Source: Bacteroidota bacterium (lineage in GTDB: Bacteria > Bacteroidota > Bacteroidia > Chitinophagales > Chitinophagaceae). Taken from it: a DNA stretch of 64,000 nucleotides. The DNA is taken from NCBI GenBank assembly GCA_018266775.1, contig JAFDZS010000011.1, positions 131,245 through 195,244 on the forward strand, read 5' to 3'. Below the pieces are notes generated by a model, which was not told where the DNA came from, did no database searches, and saw nothing but the letters and a program-made list of their open reading frames with translations. This document shows positions 50,556-59,673 of the stretch, one piece after another (positions within the stretch are counted from its first letter, which is position 1; every line of letters begins with the position of its first letter). The translations under genes were made by a program, and so were the position numbers.

Positions 50556-52496
50556 ATGCCAAACACTTTTTACATACTGCTTATCCCCCTGCTTCCCTTT
50601 GCAGCATTTGTGATGCTGGGCTTATTTGGCCGGAAATTTTTTAAGAACACTTCCGGTGTTATTGCCACAGTATTATTACTCACGTCATTTGTTTTGGCAG
50701 TAACAACAGCCTACGGGTATTTTTTTGAATACGGTAAGTTAGATGGCGTGTACCAAAAATTAGTACCGGTTCAATACCACTGGCTGGAGTTTTCCAAAAC
50801 ATTATCCATTGATATGGGCGTGATACTTGATCCCATTTCTGCCATGATGCTGGTGGTGGTCACCTTAGTTTCATTAATGGTGCACCTGTACAGTTTGGGT
50901 TATATGAAAGGTGAAGAAAGATTCCCCACTTATTATGCCTATCTCGGATTATTTACTTTTTCCATGCTGGGTTTGGTGTTATCTTCCAATATATTCCAGA
51001 TGTATATTTTCTGGGAACTCGTGGGTGTTTCTTCATTCCTGCTCATTGGTTATTACTACGAAAAACCATCGGCTGTTGCGGCCTGTAAAAAAGCGTTTAT
51101 TGTTACCCGTTTTGCCGATCTTGGTTTTCTAATTGGCATACTGGTATTATCCTACTATTCCGGCACACTCGATTTTAAATCGATGATTGCCACATTAACT
51201 TCACCCGGTTCATCAGAATTAAAAACAGCCATTACGGCTTCATTCCTCGGCATGTCTGCATTAAGCTGGGGTTTGATACTGGTGTTCATTGGCGGTGCAG
51301 GAAAGAGTGCAATGTTCCCGTTGCACATCTGGCTGCCCGATGCAATGGAAGGCCCCACTCCTGTTTCCGCATTGATCCATGCTGCAACGATGGTGGTGGC
51401 CGGTGTTTTTTTAGTGGCACGGTTATTTCCCATATTCGCCATCTCCGATCCGCAGTCATTGAAAATTGTAAGTTTCGTTGGCGCCTTCTCTGCATTATTT
51501 GCCGCAGTGATTGCCTGCACGCAAACTGATATAAAAAGGGTACTCGCTTACTCCACTATGAGCCAGATCGGTTATATGATGTTTGCATTGGGTGTATCGC
51601 AATATGGCGGAGAAAACGGAGTGGGATACACTGCCTCTATGTTTCATTTGTTTACTCATGCCATGTTCAAGGCTTTATTATTCCTGGGTGCAGGTTCAGT
51701 GATTCACTTTGTACACAGCAACGAAATAAAAGACATGGGCAGCCTCAGAAAATATTTGCCTGTAACGCATCTTACTTTTTTGATTGCCTGTTTAGCCATT
51801 GCTGGCGTTCCGCCATTTGCCGGTTTCTTCAGTAAAGAAGAAATTTTGCTGGCGGCATCACAACATAGTCCTGCTGTGTATTATGTAGCATTACTTACTT
51901 CTGGCTTAACTGCATTTTATATGTTCCGTTTATATTTCTCTATATTCTGGAATAAAGAAGCGCATCTGCATGGCGATCATGCGCATCATGGCGAAGGTGG
52001 TTTTACTATGATGACACCATTGGTAATATTGGCCATTGGTGCAGCCGCAGCAGGCTTTATTCCTTTTGGCCATTTTGTAAGCAGTGATGGTAAACCATTG
52101 GAATCTGAATTTCACTTAGCCTTTTCCATTGCACCGGTATTGTTAGGCCTGGCAGGCATTGGTATTGCCACGTGGTTATATATGAAACCCAATAATAAAC
52201 CAGATAATATTGCAGCATCGCTGAAAGGATTGTACAATGCAGCTTATCATAAATTTTATATTGATGAAATCTATTTGTTCGTCACTAAAAAAATCATTTT
52301 TAATTTAATTGGTAAGCCAGCAGCCTGGTTTGATAAGAATATTGTGAACGGGTTGATCAATGCTGCCGGTAACGGTACCACGCTGTTATCAGAAAAAATT
52401 AAAGGGTTACAATCGGGTAAAGTGCAGCAATATGGTTTGTACTTTTTAGCGAGTGTGATTGGTTTGGCTTTGTTGTTTATTTATTTATGGAAATAA
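50556..52496 (+). CDS. nuoL: NADH-quinone oxidoreductase subunit L
   Basis: 646 residues from ATG 50556; a GTG at 50547 would add three. The antiporter-like subunit with an extended C-terminal lateral helix. Signature segments: EGPTPVSALIHAATMVVAGVFL, TQTDIKRVLAYSTMSQIGYM, FHLFTHAMFKALLFLGAGSVIH and GVPPFAGFFSKEEIL. It pumps protons. It is followed one base later by a non-nuo gene. Confidence 0.96.
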   Translation: MPNTFYILLIPLLPFAAFVMLGLFGRKFFKNTSGVIATVLLLTSFVLAVTTAYGYFFEYGKLDGVYQKLVPVQYHWLEFSKTLSIDMGVILDPISAMMLVVVTLVSLMVHLYSLGYMKGEERFPTYYAYLGLFTFSMLGLVLSSNIFQMYIFWELVGVSSFLLIGYYYEKPSAVAACKKAFIVTRFADLGFLIGILVLSYYSGTLDFKSMIATLTSPGSSELKTAITASFLGMSALSWGLILVFIGGAGKSAMFPLHIWLPDAMEGPTPVSALIHAATMVVAGVFLVARLFPIFAISDPQSLKIVSFVGAFSALFAAVIACTQTDIKRVLAYSTMSQIGYMMFALGVSQYGGENGVGYTASMFHLFTHAMFKALLFLGAGSVIHFVHSNEIKDMGSLRKYLPVTHLTFLIACLAIAGVPPFAGFFSKEEILLAASQHSPAVYYVALLTSGLTAFYMFRLYFSIFWNKEAHLHGDHAHHGEGGFTMMTPLVILAIGAAAAGFIPFGHFVSSDGKPLESEFHLAFSIAPVLLGLAGIGIATWLYMKPNNKPDNIAASLKGLYNAAYHKFYIDEIYLFVTKKIIFNLIGKPAAWFDKNIVNGLINAAGNGTTLLSEKIKGLQSGKVQQYGLYFLASVIGLALLFIYLWK

Positions 52497-52497
52497 A

Positions 52498-53598
52498 ATG
52501 GCTGCTAAGAAAATTACGATATACAATGACATTAGGTTGATCCTGGAACAGGCACGTCAAACTGCAGTACGTTCTGTGAATTTTGCAATGGTTGCCGCAT
52601 ATTGGAAGATTGGTGAGCGCATTGTAGTTGAAGAACAATCCGGGAATAAGCGTGCGGGCTATGGAGATTATTTATTAAATACACTTGCTGAAAAGCTTAC
52701 TGAAGATTTCGGAAAAGGTTTTGATGAAAGAGAGTTAAGAAAATTCAGGCAATTTTATTTATTGTTTTCAATTCGGGACGCAGTGCGTCCCGAATTGACT
52801 CAATCAGTTAAAAAAAAGAAATCAGGTAAGAATAAAAATAAACATTCACAGGCTGCACTAAGGGCCGAATTAAGCTGGACGCATTACAGAATGCTGATAC
52901 AGGTAGAGAACGATACCGCAAGAGATTATTATATGAATGAAGCAGCAGACAATAACTGGAGTACAAGGGTTTTAGAGCGGCAAATCAATTCATTCTATTA
53001 TGAAAGATTGTTGTCATCAAAAAATAAAAAAGATTTAAAAAGCAGTACCCAAAAAAAATCTATAGCTGATAAACCATCTATCATGGATTTCGTAAAAGAT
53101 CCTTATGTCCTGGAGTTTCTACGTTTAGACCAAAAGGCAACCCTGTATGAACATGACCTTGAAACGGAGTTGCTGAATAAACTGAAACACTTTTTACTGG
53201 AACTAGGCAAGGGATTTTCTTTTATAGCCAGGCAACAAAAGATTAAAGCGGACGGTGAACATTTTTTTATTGACCTGGTGTTTTATAATTACATCCTGAA
53301 ATGCTTTGTACTGATTGATTTGAAAACGGCAAAACTTACGCACCAGGACATTGGCCAGATGGATTTTTATATGCGGTATTATGAAGATAAAGTAAGGCAA
53401 AAGGAAGATAACCCAACTCTCGGCATCATCCTGTGTTCTGAAAAAAATGAAACCATTGCAAAATACTCGGTACTCAATGAAAGTAAAAGATTATTTGCTT
53501 CAAAATATAAATTGATCCTGCCCACTGAAAAAGAGTTAGTGCAGGAATTAAGAAATGAAGTGGAGTGGTATAATAGAAAAATGAAAAATAAAGTTTGA
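52498..53598 (+). CDS. DUF1016/PDDEXK nuclease-domain protein inside the nuo operon
   Basis: 366 residues from ATG 52498, one base after nuoL's stop. N-terminal DUF1016 part (about 1-150, VNFAMVAAYWKIGERIVVEEQ, GFDERELRKFRQFYLLF, LSWTHYRMLIQVEN) and C-terminal YhcG-like nuclease with the PD-(D/E)XK core: FFIDLVFYN and FVLIDLKTAKLTHQDIGQM. Such proteins are linked to mobile DNA and defence. A 14-bp palindrome lies inside the coding region, in a low-complexity insert of about 30 residues rich in Lys. It ends 7 bp before nuoM, so it must share the nuo transcript. It has no recognised role in complex I. Confidence 0.88.
   Translation: MAAKKITIYNDIRLILEQARQTAVRSVNFAMVAAYWKIGERIVVEEQSGNKRAGYGDYLLNTLAEKLTEDFGKGFDERELRKFRQFYLLFSIRDAVRPELTQSVKKKKSGKNKNKHSQAALRAELSWTHYRMLIQVENDTARDYYMNEAADNNWSTRVLERQINSFYYERLLSSKNKKDLKSSTQKKSIADKPSIMDFVKDPYVLEFLRLDQKATLYEHDLETELLNKLKHFLLELGKGFSFIARQQKIKADGEHFFIDLVFYNYILKCFVLIDLKTAKLTHQDIGQMDFYMRYYEDKVRQKEDNPTLGIILCSEKNETIAKYSVLNESKRLFASKYKLILPTEKELVQELRNEVEWYNRKMKNKV
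52768..52798. repeat. 14-bp perfect palindrome inside the DUF1016 gene
   Basis: TCAATTCGGGACGC (52768-52781), loop AGT, GCGTCCCGAATTGA (52785-52798). Coded residues are S-I-R-D-A-V-R-P-E-L-T. Looks like a palindromic element that landed in frame. Confidence 0.75.
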
Positions 53599-53605
53599 CA
53601 AAAGA

Positions 53606-55090
53606 ATGAATTTATTATTACTCCTGTTGGTTCCTTTAGTTACAGCGCTGGCGGCGCTGGCAATGCCCAATAAACAGGCTATAAGGTGGACTGCCTTTTT
53701 AGGTTCAGCGGCGCAATTGGTATTGGCCATTGCCCTGTACTTCAGTTATCAAAGTGCAAGGCTCAGTGGCAATACAGCTGCATTTATTTTTGAGAAAAAA
53801 CTCGATTGGTTTCCATCATGGAATATCAGTTTGCATTTTGGTGTGGATGGTATTGCTGTAGCCATGATCATTCTAACAGCATTAGTGGTTATTGCAGGTG
53901 TGCTGGTATCGTGGAATGTAGAAAAGATGACAAAGGAGTTTTATTTCTTGTTACTGTTGCTGAGTTTGGGCGCTTATGGTTTCTTCATTTCATTAGATTT
54001 ATTTATTCTCTTCTTCTTCCTCGAAATTGCAGTAATACCCAAATATTTGCTCATTGGTGTGTGGGGCAGCGGAAAAAAAGAATATGCTGCCAATAAACTG
54101 GCATTGATGTTAATGGGCGGCTCTGCCTTAGTACTGATTGGTTTGCTGGGCATGTATTATGGCGGCACTGGTAAAACTTTTGATTTATTACAAATAGCCA
54201 ATATAAAAATTCACATAGATACACAAATGATTTGTTTCCCGCTGTTGTTTGTTGGCTTTGGTGTGTTTACAGCGTTATTTCCTTTTCACACCTGGGTGCC
54301 CGATGGTCACTCTTCTGCACCCACAGCGGGGTCAATGTTTCTTGCAGGCATATCCATGAAGCTGGGCGGTTATGGTTGTTTGCGTGTAGCCACATTCTTA
54401 ATGCCCGATGCAGCCAAACAATATGCACCATACATCATCGTGCTTTCTTCCATTGCAATTTTATACGGCGCCTTCGCTACAATGATGCAGAAGGATCTGA
54501 AATACATTAACGCTTATTCATCTGTAAGCCATTGCGGTTTTGTTTTATTGGGCATTGGAATGCTGACTCAAACTGCTATTACCGGCGCGGTAATGCAGAT
54601 GGTAAGCCACGGTTTGATGACTGCACTCTTCTTTGCTGTAATCGGAATGGTGTACGAACGTACACACACCCGTGAAGTGAATGAAATGGGTGGACTGCTG
54701 AAAGTAATGCCCTTCATCTCCACTATGTTGTTTATTGTTGGGCTGTGTTCATTAGGTTTACCGGGTTTAAGTGGTTTTGTAGCAGAAATGACGGTATTTG
54801 TTGGCTCATGGGAAAATGCAGATGTATTCCATCGTGCGGCCACCATTGCTGCCTGTATGAGTATTGTAGTTACTGCGGTGTACATTTTAAGGGCCGTTAC
54901 CAAAACAGCGATGGGGCCACTGAAAGAAACCTATGCATCATTACCCGATGCCGGCTGGAATGAAAAACTGGCTGCTGTTATTTTATTAGCGGGCATATTA
55001 GCCATCGGTTTATTACCTGGCTGGCTGAATCATTTAATTCAACCCGGAGCTGAAACAATTATTCAAAAAATACCAACAATCATAAGGTAA
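53606..55090 (+). CDS. nuoM: NADH-quinone oxidoreductase subunit M
   Basis: 494 residues, about 14 membrane helices, another proton-pumping antiporter subunit. HTWVPDGHSSAPTAGSMFLAGISMKLGGYG and MMQKDLKYINAYSSVSHCGFVLLGIGM are the family segments, with the conserved Glu in LEIAVIPKYLLIGVWG. Starts 7 bp after the DUF1016 gene. Confidence 0.96.
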   Translation: MNLLLLLLVPLVTALAALAMPNKQAIRWTAFLGSAAQLVLAIALYFSYQSARLSGNTAAFIFEKKLDWFPSWNISLHFGVDGIAVAMIILTALVVIAGVLVSWNVEKMTKEFYFLLLLLSLGAYGFFISLDLFILFFFLEIAVIPKYLLIGVWGSGKKEYAANKLALMLMGGSALVLIGLLGMYYGGTGKTFDLLQIANIKIHIDTQMICFPLLFVGFGVFTALFPFHTWVPDGHSSAPTAGSMFLAGISMKLGGYGCLRVATFLMPDAAKQYAPYIIVLSSIAILYGAFATMMQKDLKYINAYSSVSHCGFVLLGIGMLTQTAITGAVMQMVSHGLMTALFFAVIGMVYERTHTREVNEMGGLLKVMPFISTMLFIVGLCSLGLPGLSGFVAEMTVFVGSWENADVFHRAATIAACMSIVVTAVYILRAVTKTAMGPLKETYASLPDAGWNEKLAAVILLAGILAIGLLPGWLNHLIQPGAETIIQKIPTIIR

Positions 55091-55104
55091 AAATATCCAT
55101 TGGA

Positions 55105-56511
55105 ATGAGTGAGTTATTTACGATAATGAAAAGCGAACTGATGATCACCGGCATCATCTTTATCCTGCTTTTTATTAAACTGGGCAAACTGGTACAAAAC
55201 GAAACATTACTGCCGCTGATTCAACTGTTGCTGCTGATCAATTTCATAGCAGGTTTCTTCATGAATTTTGAAGCAACGGCTTTTGACACGATGTATCAAA
55301 CCAACGGGGTAATGGCGTTGGAAAAAAGCATCCTGAACCTGGGCATTTATTTAATTGCATTATTGTTTACTGAATGGTTTAAACAAACAGAACATCTTGC
55401 AGAATTCTTTATCTTATTATTATCTGCAGTGCTGGGTATGTACCTGCTTATCTCCAGTAATAATTTCCTGATGTTTTATTTGTCGCTGGAGCTGGCCACC
55501 ATTCCCATTGCTGCACTCGCCAATTTCGACCTGCAGAAAAAAATATCTTCTGAAGCAGCGATGAAGATGATCCTGTCTTCCGCTTTTTCATCCGGCATTT
55601 TATTATTTGGCATTTCAATTCTATACGGCGTAACAGGCAGTATCAGTTTTGAAGCCATTCCTGCATTGCTGAATGGTGATGCCATTCATATTCTTATCCT
55701 TGTATTTCTATTCAGTGCTTTTGCCTTCAAATTGTCCATCGTTCCCTTTCATTTATGGACGGCCGATGTGTATGAAGGCTCGCCATTTGCAGTTACAGCA
55801 CTGTTATCAGTAATTTCAAAAGGTGCTATTGCTTTTGTGCTCATCACCACTTTGTATAAAGTATTTGCACCATTGCATGTGGTTTGGTATAATATTTTAA
55901 TGATATTGTCCATCATCACCATGATTGTGGGTAATTTATTTGCCATACGGCAGCAGAACATCAAACGCTTCCTTGCTTTTTCTTCTATTGCACAGGTGGG
56001 TTATATTTTGTTTGGTATCAGCAGTATGGATCCGGTTAAAGGAAGCGCCTCAGTGATATATTTTGTTTTGATCTACGTATTTTCTAACCTGGCTGCATTT
56101 GGTGTTACCAATGCCATTGCCATGTTTTCAGGTAAAGAATCCATTGCAGATTATAAAGGTTTATACCAAACCAATCCACTGTTAAGCTGGGTGCTGGCGC
56201 TGGCTTTATTTTCATTGGCTGGTGTACCACCTACTGCGGGTTTCTTTGGTAAATTATTTTTGCTCTCTGCCGGTGCATCGGATGCTGTTTATGCATTTGT
56301 TGCCGTTGCAGCGCTCAATATGATTGTGAGCCTGTATTATTACCTGCGTGTGGTGCGTTCCGTGTTTATGGATAAAAACGAACAGCCTGTTGCAACAGTT
56401 CCTGTTTCTCCCTATACCAAACTGGGTTTGATCATTTGCAGTTTTGGTATTGTGGTAACGGGTGTATTCAGCTGGATATACGATCATCTCATTGCCATTA
56501 TCACACAATAA
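55105..56511 (+). CDS. nuoN: NADH-quinone oxidoreductase subunit N
   Basis: 468 residues. The third antiporter-like subunit: SLELATIPIAALANF, LSIVPFHLWTADVYEGSPFAVTALLSVISKGAIAF and RQQNIKRFLAFSSIAQVGYILF. ATG 55105; ATG 55126 is an alternative. Last recognisable complex I gene of the operon. Confidence 0.95.
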   Translation: MSELFTIMKSELMITGIIFILLFIKLGKLVQNETLLPLIQLLLLINFIAGFFMNFEATAFDTMYQTNGVMALEKSILNLGIYLIALLFTEWFKQTEHLAEFFILLLSAVLGMYLLISSNNFLMFYLSLELATIPIAALANFDLQKKISSEAAMKMILSSAFSSGILLFGISILYGVTGSISFEAIPALLNGDAIHILILVFLFSAFAFKLSIVPFHLWTADVYEGSPFAVTALLSVISKGAIAFVLITTLYKVFAPLHVVWYNILMILSIITMIVGNLFAIRQQNIKRFLAFSSIAQVGYILFGISSMDPVKGSASVIYFVLIYVFSNLAAFGVTNAIAMFSGKESIADYKGLYQTNPLLSWVLALALFSLAGVPPTAGFFGKLFLLSAGASDAVYAFVAVAALNMIVSLYYYLRVVRSVFMDKNEQPVATVPVSPYTKLGLIICSFGIVVTGVFSWIYDHLIAIITQ

Positions 56512-56527
56512 AATCAATTTTTCCACT

Positions 56528-56914
56528 ATGGCTATTAATAAAAATCATGAGTTTGAAGAACTGGATGGTGTGAAATGTGGTATCGTTGAAAAGAATGCTG
56601 CACCATCGAGAGTGAGTTTCCTGAAATCATTATTAGAATATAATGGCTATACTGTTGTTGCTGTACCATCACCACCTGCAAAAACCGCGGCTGCTCCAAA
56701 AGTTGAAGAAGGCGCCACACCAGCGCCACCACCACCTGCTGCCCCTGAAACATTTACTGTAGGCGTAACAGATTATACTTTTAACCCGGTGAATGCCATA
56801 TTTGGCCGTGCATTAAAAACGCAGGATGGGCATATTGTTACCTTGGCCTACTGGCATCAGAAAGAAGCTGTATCGCAGGATGAAATTCCATATTTTGAGG
56901 ACCCAAACAGTTGA
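56528..56914 (+). CDS. Conserved-looking hypothetical protein at the end of the nuo operon
   Basis: 128 residues from ATG 56528, 16 bp after nuoN. The sequence starts FEELDGVKCGIVEKNAAPSRVSFLKSLLEYNGYTVVAVPS, has a Pro/Ala-rich linker (about 60-85) and ends with a beta-rich TFTVGVTDYTFNPVNAIFGRALKTQDGHIVTLAYWHQKE. It is cytoplasmic, with no membrane segment. No family is recognised; the position suggests a link to the complex or a hitch-hiker. Confidence 0.75.
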   Translation: MAINKNHEFEELDGVKCGIVEKNAAPSRVSFLKSLLEYNGYTVVAVPSPPAKTAAAPKVEEGATPAPPPPAAPETFTVGVTDYTFNPVNAIFGRALKTQDGHIVTLAYWHQKEAVSQDEIPYFEDPNS

Positions 56915-56929
56915 TGTAATATTTCACTG

Positions 56930-56955
56930 AGCCTGCGTACAGGCTACCTTGTTAC
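56930..56955 (+). terminator. Possible terminator after the nuo operon
   Basis: AGCCTG (56930-56935) and CAGGCT (56940-56945) form a 6-bp stem, but the T-tract after it is poor. Confidence 0.35.
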
Positions 56956-57020
56956 TACCTGTTAAAAAAATTATCCGCATTGTCTTCATTGTTTAAATTA
57001 TCATACCTGGCAATAGTATA

Positions 57021-57050
57021 CAAAAAAACGGGGGTGCTTGTAGCACCCCC
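57021..57050 (-). terminator. Intrinsic terminator of the small coiled-coil gene
   Basis: GGGGGTGCT (57030-57038) and AGCACCCCC (57042-57050) around TGT, followed on the minus strand by GTTTTTTTG. Confidence 0.8.
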
Positions 57051-57110
57051 TCCGCTGTTTAAAACCAACAATGAAAAACCGCCCAATATTAAGACATCAT
57101 AGAGTAAATA

Positions 57111-57350
57111 TTACTGTGCACCGTTCCCTTTCTTCACTGTAGACTGCTGCAGTTGTTCTGCATCACTTTGCATGTGCATGAGCTCCTTCTGTGTTTCAAT
57201 TTGCTGCATATGCAGCGAATCATTCTTTAAAATAAGTTGCTCTTTTAATTTTACCAGGTTCTTATTATGCTGCAGTGCAACCACCAATGCTGCTGATAAT
57301 CCTGCAATCACAATCAGTAAGCTTGCTAATATCATTGATCTTCCTGTCAC
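57111..57350 (-). CDS. Small membrane protein with coiled-coil tail
   Basis: 79 residues. One N-terminal membrane helix (SMILASLLIVIAGLSAALVVALQ, about 5-27), then a heptad-like charged stretch, LVKLKEQLILKNDSLHMQQIETQKELMHMQSDAEQLQQS. No family recognised. It has its own terminator and lies downstream of the histidine kinase gene in the same direction, 70 bp away. Confidence 0.7.
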   Translation of the reverse strand: MTGRSMILASLLIVIAGLSAALVVALQHNKNLVKLKEQLILKNDSLHMQQIETQKELMHMQSDAEQLQQSTVKKGNGAQ

Positions 57351-57420
57351 CTGATTTTTATCAAAATTAGATGGGGGGTATTAAAACTCAATTAAAACGA
57401 TATTAAAATTCAGAGACGCC

Positions 57421-58803
57421 TCAGGATAAGATAGTTATGTTAGGCAATTCCACTGTAAATACTGTTCCTGAACCCTTTGAAGAAATAACCTGTATAGTGC
57501 CTTTATGCAATGATAAAATTCCTCTTGCCAATGTAAGGCCAAGGCCAAAACCGGGTTTGCCCTGCGCATCGTTGGCACGGAAAAAAGGTTGAAATATGAA
57601 TTGAATATCTTCTGAACTGATCAGGTTACCATGATTAATTACTTTTATTTCCATGGCAGCATCCCTGAATGTTGCGGTTACGTGCGAAGCATTGGTATCC
57701 GAATATTTGCAACCGTTCTCGATGATATTTTTCAATGCACTGTATAATAAATTAGAGTTTCCAAATACAGTTAGTTTATTCTCTTCTTCTGGAAAATCAT
57801 CAATGTCAAGGCGTACTTTATAGCTTTTGTTTTGCCGCTGAATATCAGCCACCACTTTAAACAATACTTCATCCAGCCGTACTTCTTCCAGTTCAATGGT
57901 TCCCTGCGATCCTGTTTTGGCAATATCCAAAAGGCTTTGTGTAAGCAACTGCAGTTCCCTGATATCTTCATACACACTGCTCATCACTTCCTGGTATTCT
58001 TCCGGCGAACGGCTTTTCTGCATGGCCACCTCCAGCTGACTTGAAATGGAAGTTAATGGTGTTGACAACTCATGCGATGCATTAGAAATAAAACGCCGCT
58101 GCGTGGAAAAGGATTCCTGCAACCGGTTCAGTAAATCATTAAACGTTTCAGCAAGCTTGGTCAGTTCATTCCTGTTATCGTCTATTGCTACCCGTTGTGA
58201 TAAATTTTTTGAGCTGATCAGGTTTACTTCACGGGTGATGCGTTCTATTGGTAAAACCAGCCGCCTGGCAAACAAAATACCCGTTATAAATGTTACCAGT
58301 ACTGCCAGCAGCAGAGCGATGAACAAGATGCGCCGCAACTGTATCAGGAATTCAATTCCATCAATGTCTTCTGCCGAGAAAGCTACAATAAAGTTGGCAT
58401 TTTTGCTGACAATGTGCAATGCCACTGCCGGCCTGCCTTTATAAGTAAAATAATATTCATTATTGATTTTTGTTTTTTCAATGACGTCTCTGGAAAGATA
58501 AAGCGTATCGCCGGTTGAATCGGCATATACATAAACATATGCATCGTTGAAACCCGTGATAGAAATACTTTTATCGTGAAATGCGCTTGCCGCTGTTCCA
58601 TCCAGCTTACGCAATACGGCATAATCTGAATCGGTGAGGTTTTCATATATATTGGCAGAATAAAGCGCCCTTTTTTTCATCCGCACTTTAAATGATTCTT
58701 CCCTTTCCTCCTGGCTGAAATAATAAATAGACACACTTACTGAGGTAAGTATTAACATCACCAATATGGAGAATAAAATGGCGATCCGGTATTTAATACT
58801 CAT
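57421..58803 (-). CDS. Sensor histidine kinase
   Basis: 460 residues. Two membrane helices (about 8-28 and 158-178) flank a periplasmic sensing domain of 130 residues. A HAMP linker (about 178-230) leads to the dimerisation box with the phospho-accepting His244 in NASHELSTPL, then the ATP-binding N box (NIIENGCKYS) and G2 box (GFGLGLTLARGI). It starts 6 bp after the response regulator gene's end, so it forms a two-component pair. The signal is unknown. Confidence 0.92.
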   Translation of the reverse strand: MSIKYRIAILFSILVMLILTSVSVSIYYFSQEEREESFKVRMKKRALYSANIYENLTDSDYAVLRKLDGTAASAFHDKSISITGFNDAYVYVYADSTGDTLYLSRDVIEKTKINNEYYFTYKGRPAVALHIVSKNANFIVAFSAEDIDGIEFLIQLRRILFIALLLAVLVTFITGILFARRLVLPIERITREVNLISSKNLSQRVAIDDNRNELTKLAETFNDLLNRLQESFSTQRRFISNASHELSTPLTSISSQLEVAMQKSRSPEEYQEVMSSVYEDIRELQLLTQSLLDIAKTGSQGTIELEEVRLDEVLFKVVADIQRQNKSYKVRLDIDDFPEEENKLTVFGNSNLLYSALKNIIENGCKYSDTNASHVTATFRDAAMEIKVINHGNLISSEDIQFIFQPFFRANDAQGKPGFGLGLTLARGILSLHKGTIQVISSKGSGTVFTVELPNITILS

Positions 58804-58809
58804 TGTTGG

Positions 58810-59499
58810 TTATTTCTCTTTCATGATGTATCCCATGCCCACTTGTGTATGGATGAGCTTGGGTTCAAAATCGCGGTCAATTTTTTTACGGAGAAAATTG
58901 ACGTATACATCAATCACGTTGGTTTTGGTGTCGAAATCGAGATCCCATACTTTTTCTGCTATATCTGCTCTTGAGATCACCCTGTTGCGGTTCCGCATCA
59001 GGTATTCCAGCAATTGAAATTCTTTTGCTGTAAGTGTTATTGTTTTGCCATCACGGAATACTTCTTTACTGTCAACATTCAGTTCAAGGTCGGCCACTTT
59101 TAGAATATTGCCCGTGGGCAACTGCTGATTGAGTGTGCGCTTGAGTAACGCCCTGATACGTACCAGCAGTTCTTTAAATTCAAATGGCTTTACCATGTAA
59201 TCATCTGCACCGGCATCAAAACCATCAATCTTGTCTTCAGTGGCTCCCAATGCGGTCAGCATCATTATGGGTACGTATTGGTTCACGCTCCTGATTTGCC
59301 TGGTTAACTCATACCCGTTAATGCCGGGCATATTAATGTCAGTAATCACCAGGTTAAAATCTCCTGTTTCAAAAAGCTTCAGTCCAATTTTTCCGTCATA
59401 AGCCTTCTCTACATAATAATCCAGTTCTGAAAGGCCTTTGCAAAGCGTATCTGCAATTTTTTTTTCATCTTCAATAATCAGTATCTTGATCTCTTCCAT
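58810..59499 (-). CDS. OmpR-family response regulator
   Basis: 229 residues. Receiver domain with acidic pocket (EDE) and phospho-acceptor Asp54 in LVITDINMPG, then Thr (MLTALGAT) and Lys (DYMVKPFEF) of the switch, and a winged-helix DNA-binding domain (LTAKEFQLLEYLMRN, INVIDVYVNFLRKKI). It is first in a two-gene operon with the kinase. An 8-bp inverted repeat lies 23-46 bp upstream and could be its own control site. Confidence 0.94.
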   Translation of the reverse strand: MEEIKILIIEDEKKIADTLCKGLSELDYYVEKAYDGKIGLKLFETGDFNLVITDINMPGINGYELTRQIRSVNQYVPIMMLTALGATEDKIDGFDAGADDYMVKPFEFKELLVRIRALLKRTLNQQLPTGNILKVADLELNVDSKEVFRDGKTITLTAKEFQLLEYLMRNRNRVISRADIAEKVWDLDFDTKTNVIDVYVNFLRKKIDRDFEPKLIHTQVGMGYIMKEK

Positions 59500-59521
59500 G
59501 CTTTAAAGTTATTTCATTCCC

Positions 59522-59545
59522 GCGTTAATACCATGTAATTAACGC
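59522..59545. promoter_or_regulatory. Inverted repeat upstream of the two-component operon
   Basis: GCGTTAAT (59522-59529) and ATTAACGC (59538-59545), perfect 8-bp arms with an 8-base gap. Next to it is a 12-bp palindrome AACAGGCCTGTT (59546-59557). Confidence 0.45.
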
Positions 59546-59673
59546 AACAGGCCTGTTTCTGCGCAAAACTATAACTGCCTGCAACAAAAATGAAGTTAAA
59601 AAACAGGGAAAATTACAGCAGTAACCCAAAGTTGTGCTGCAACAGGGATTAAAATGAAATTAAAATTGATGTA

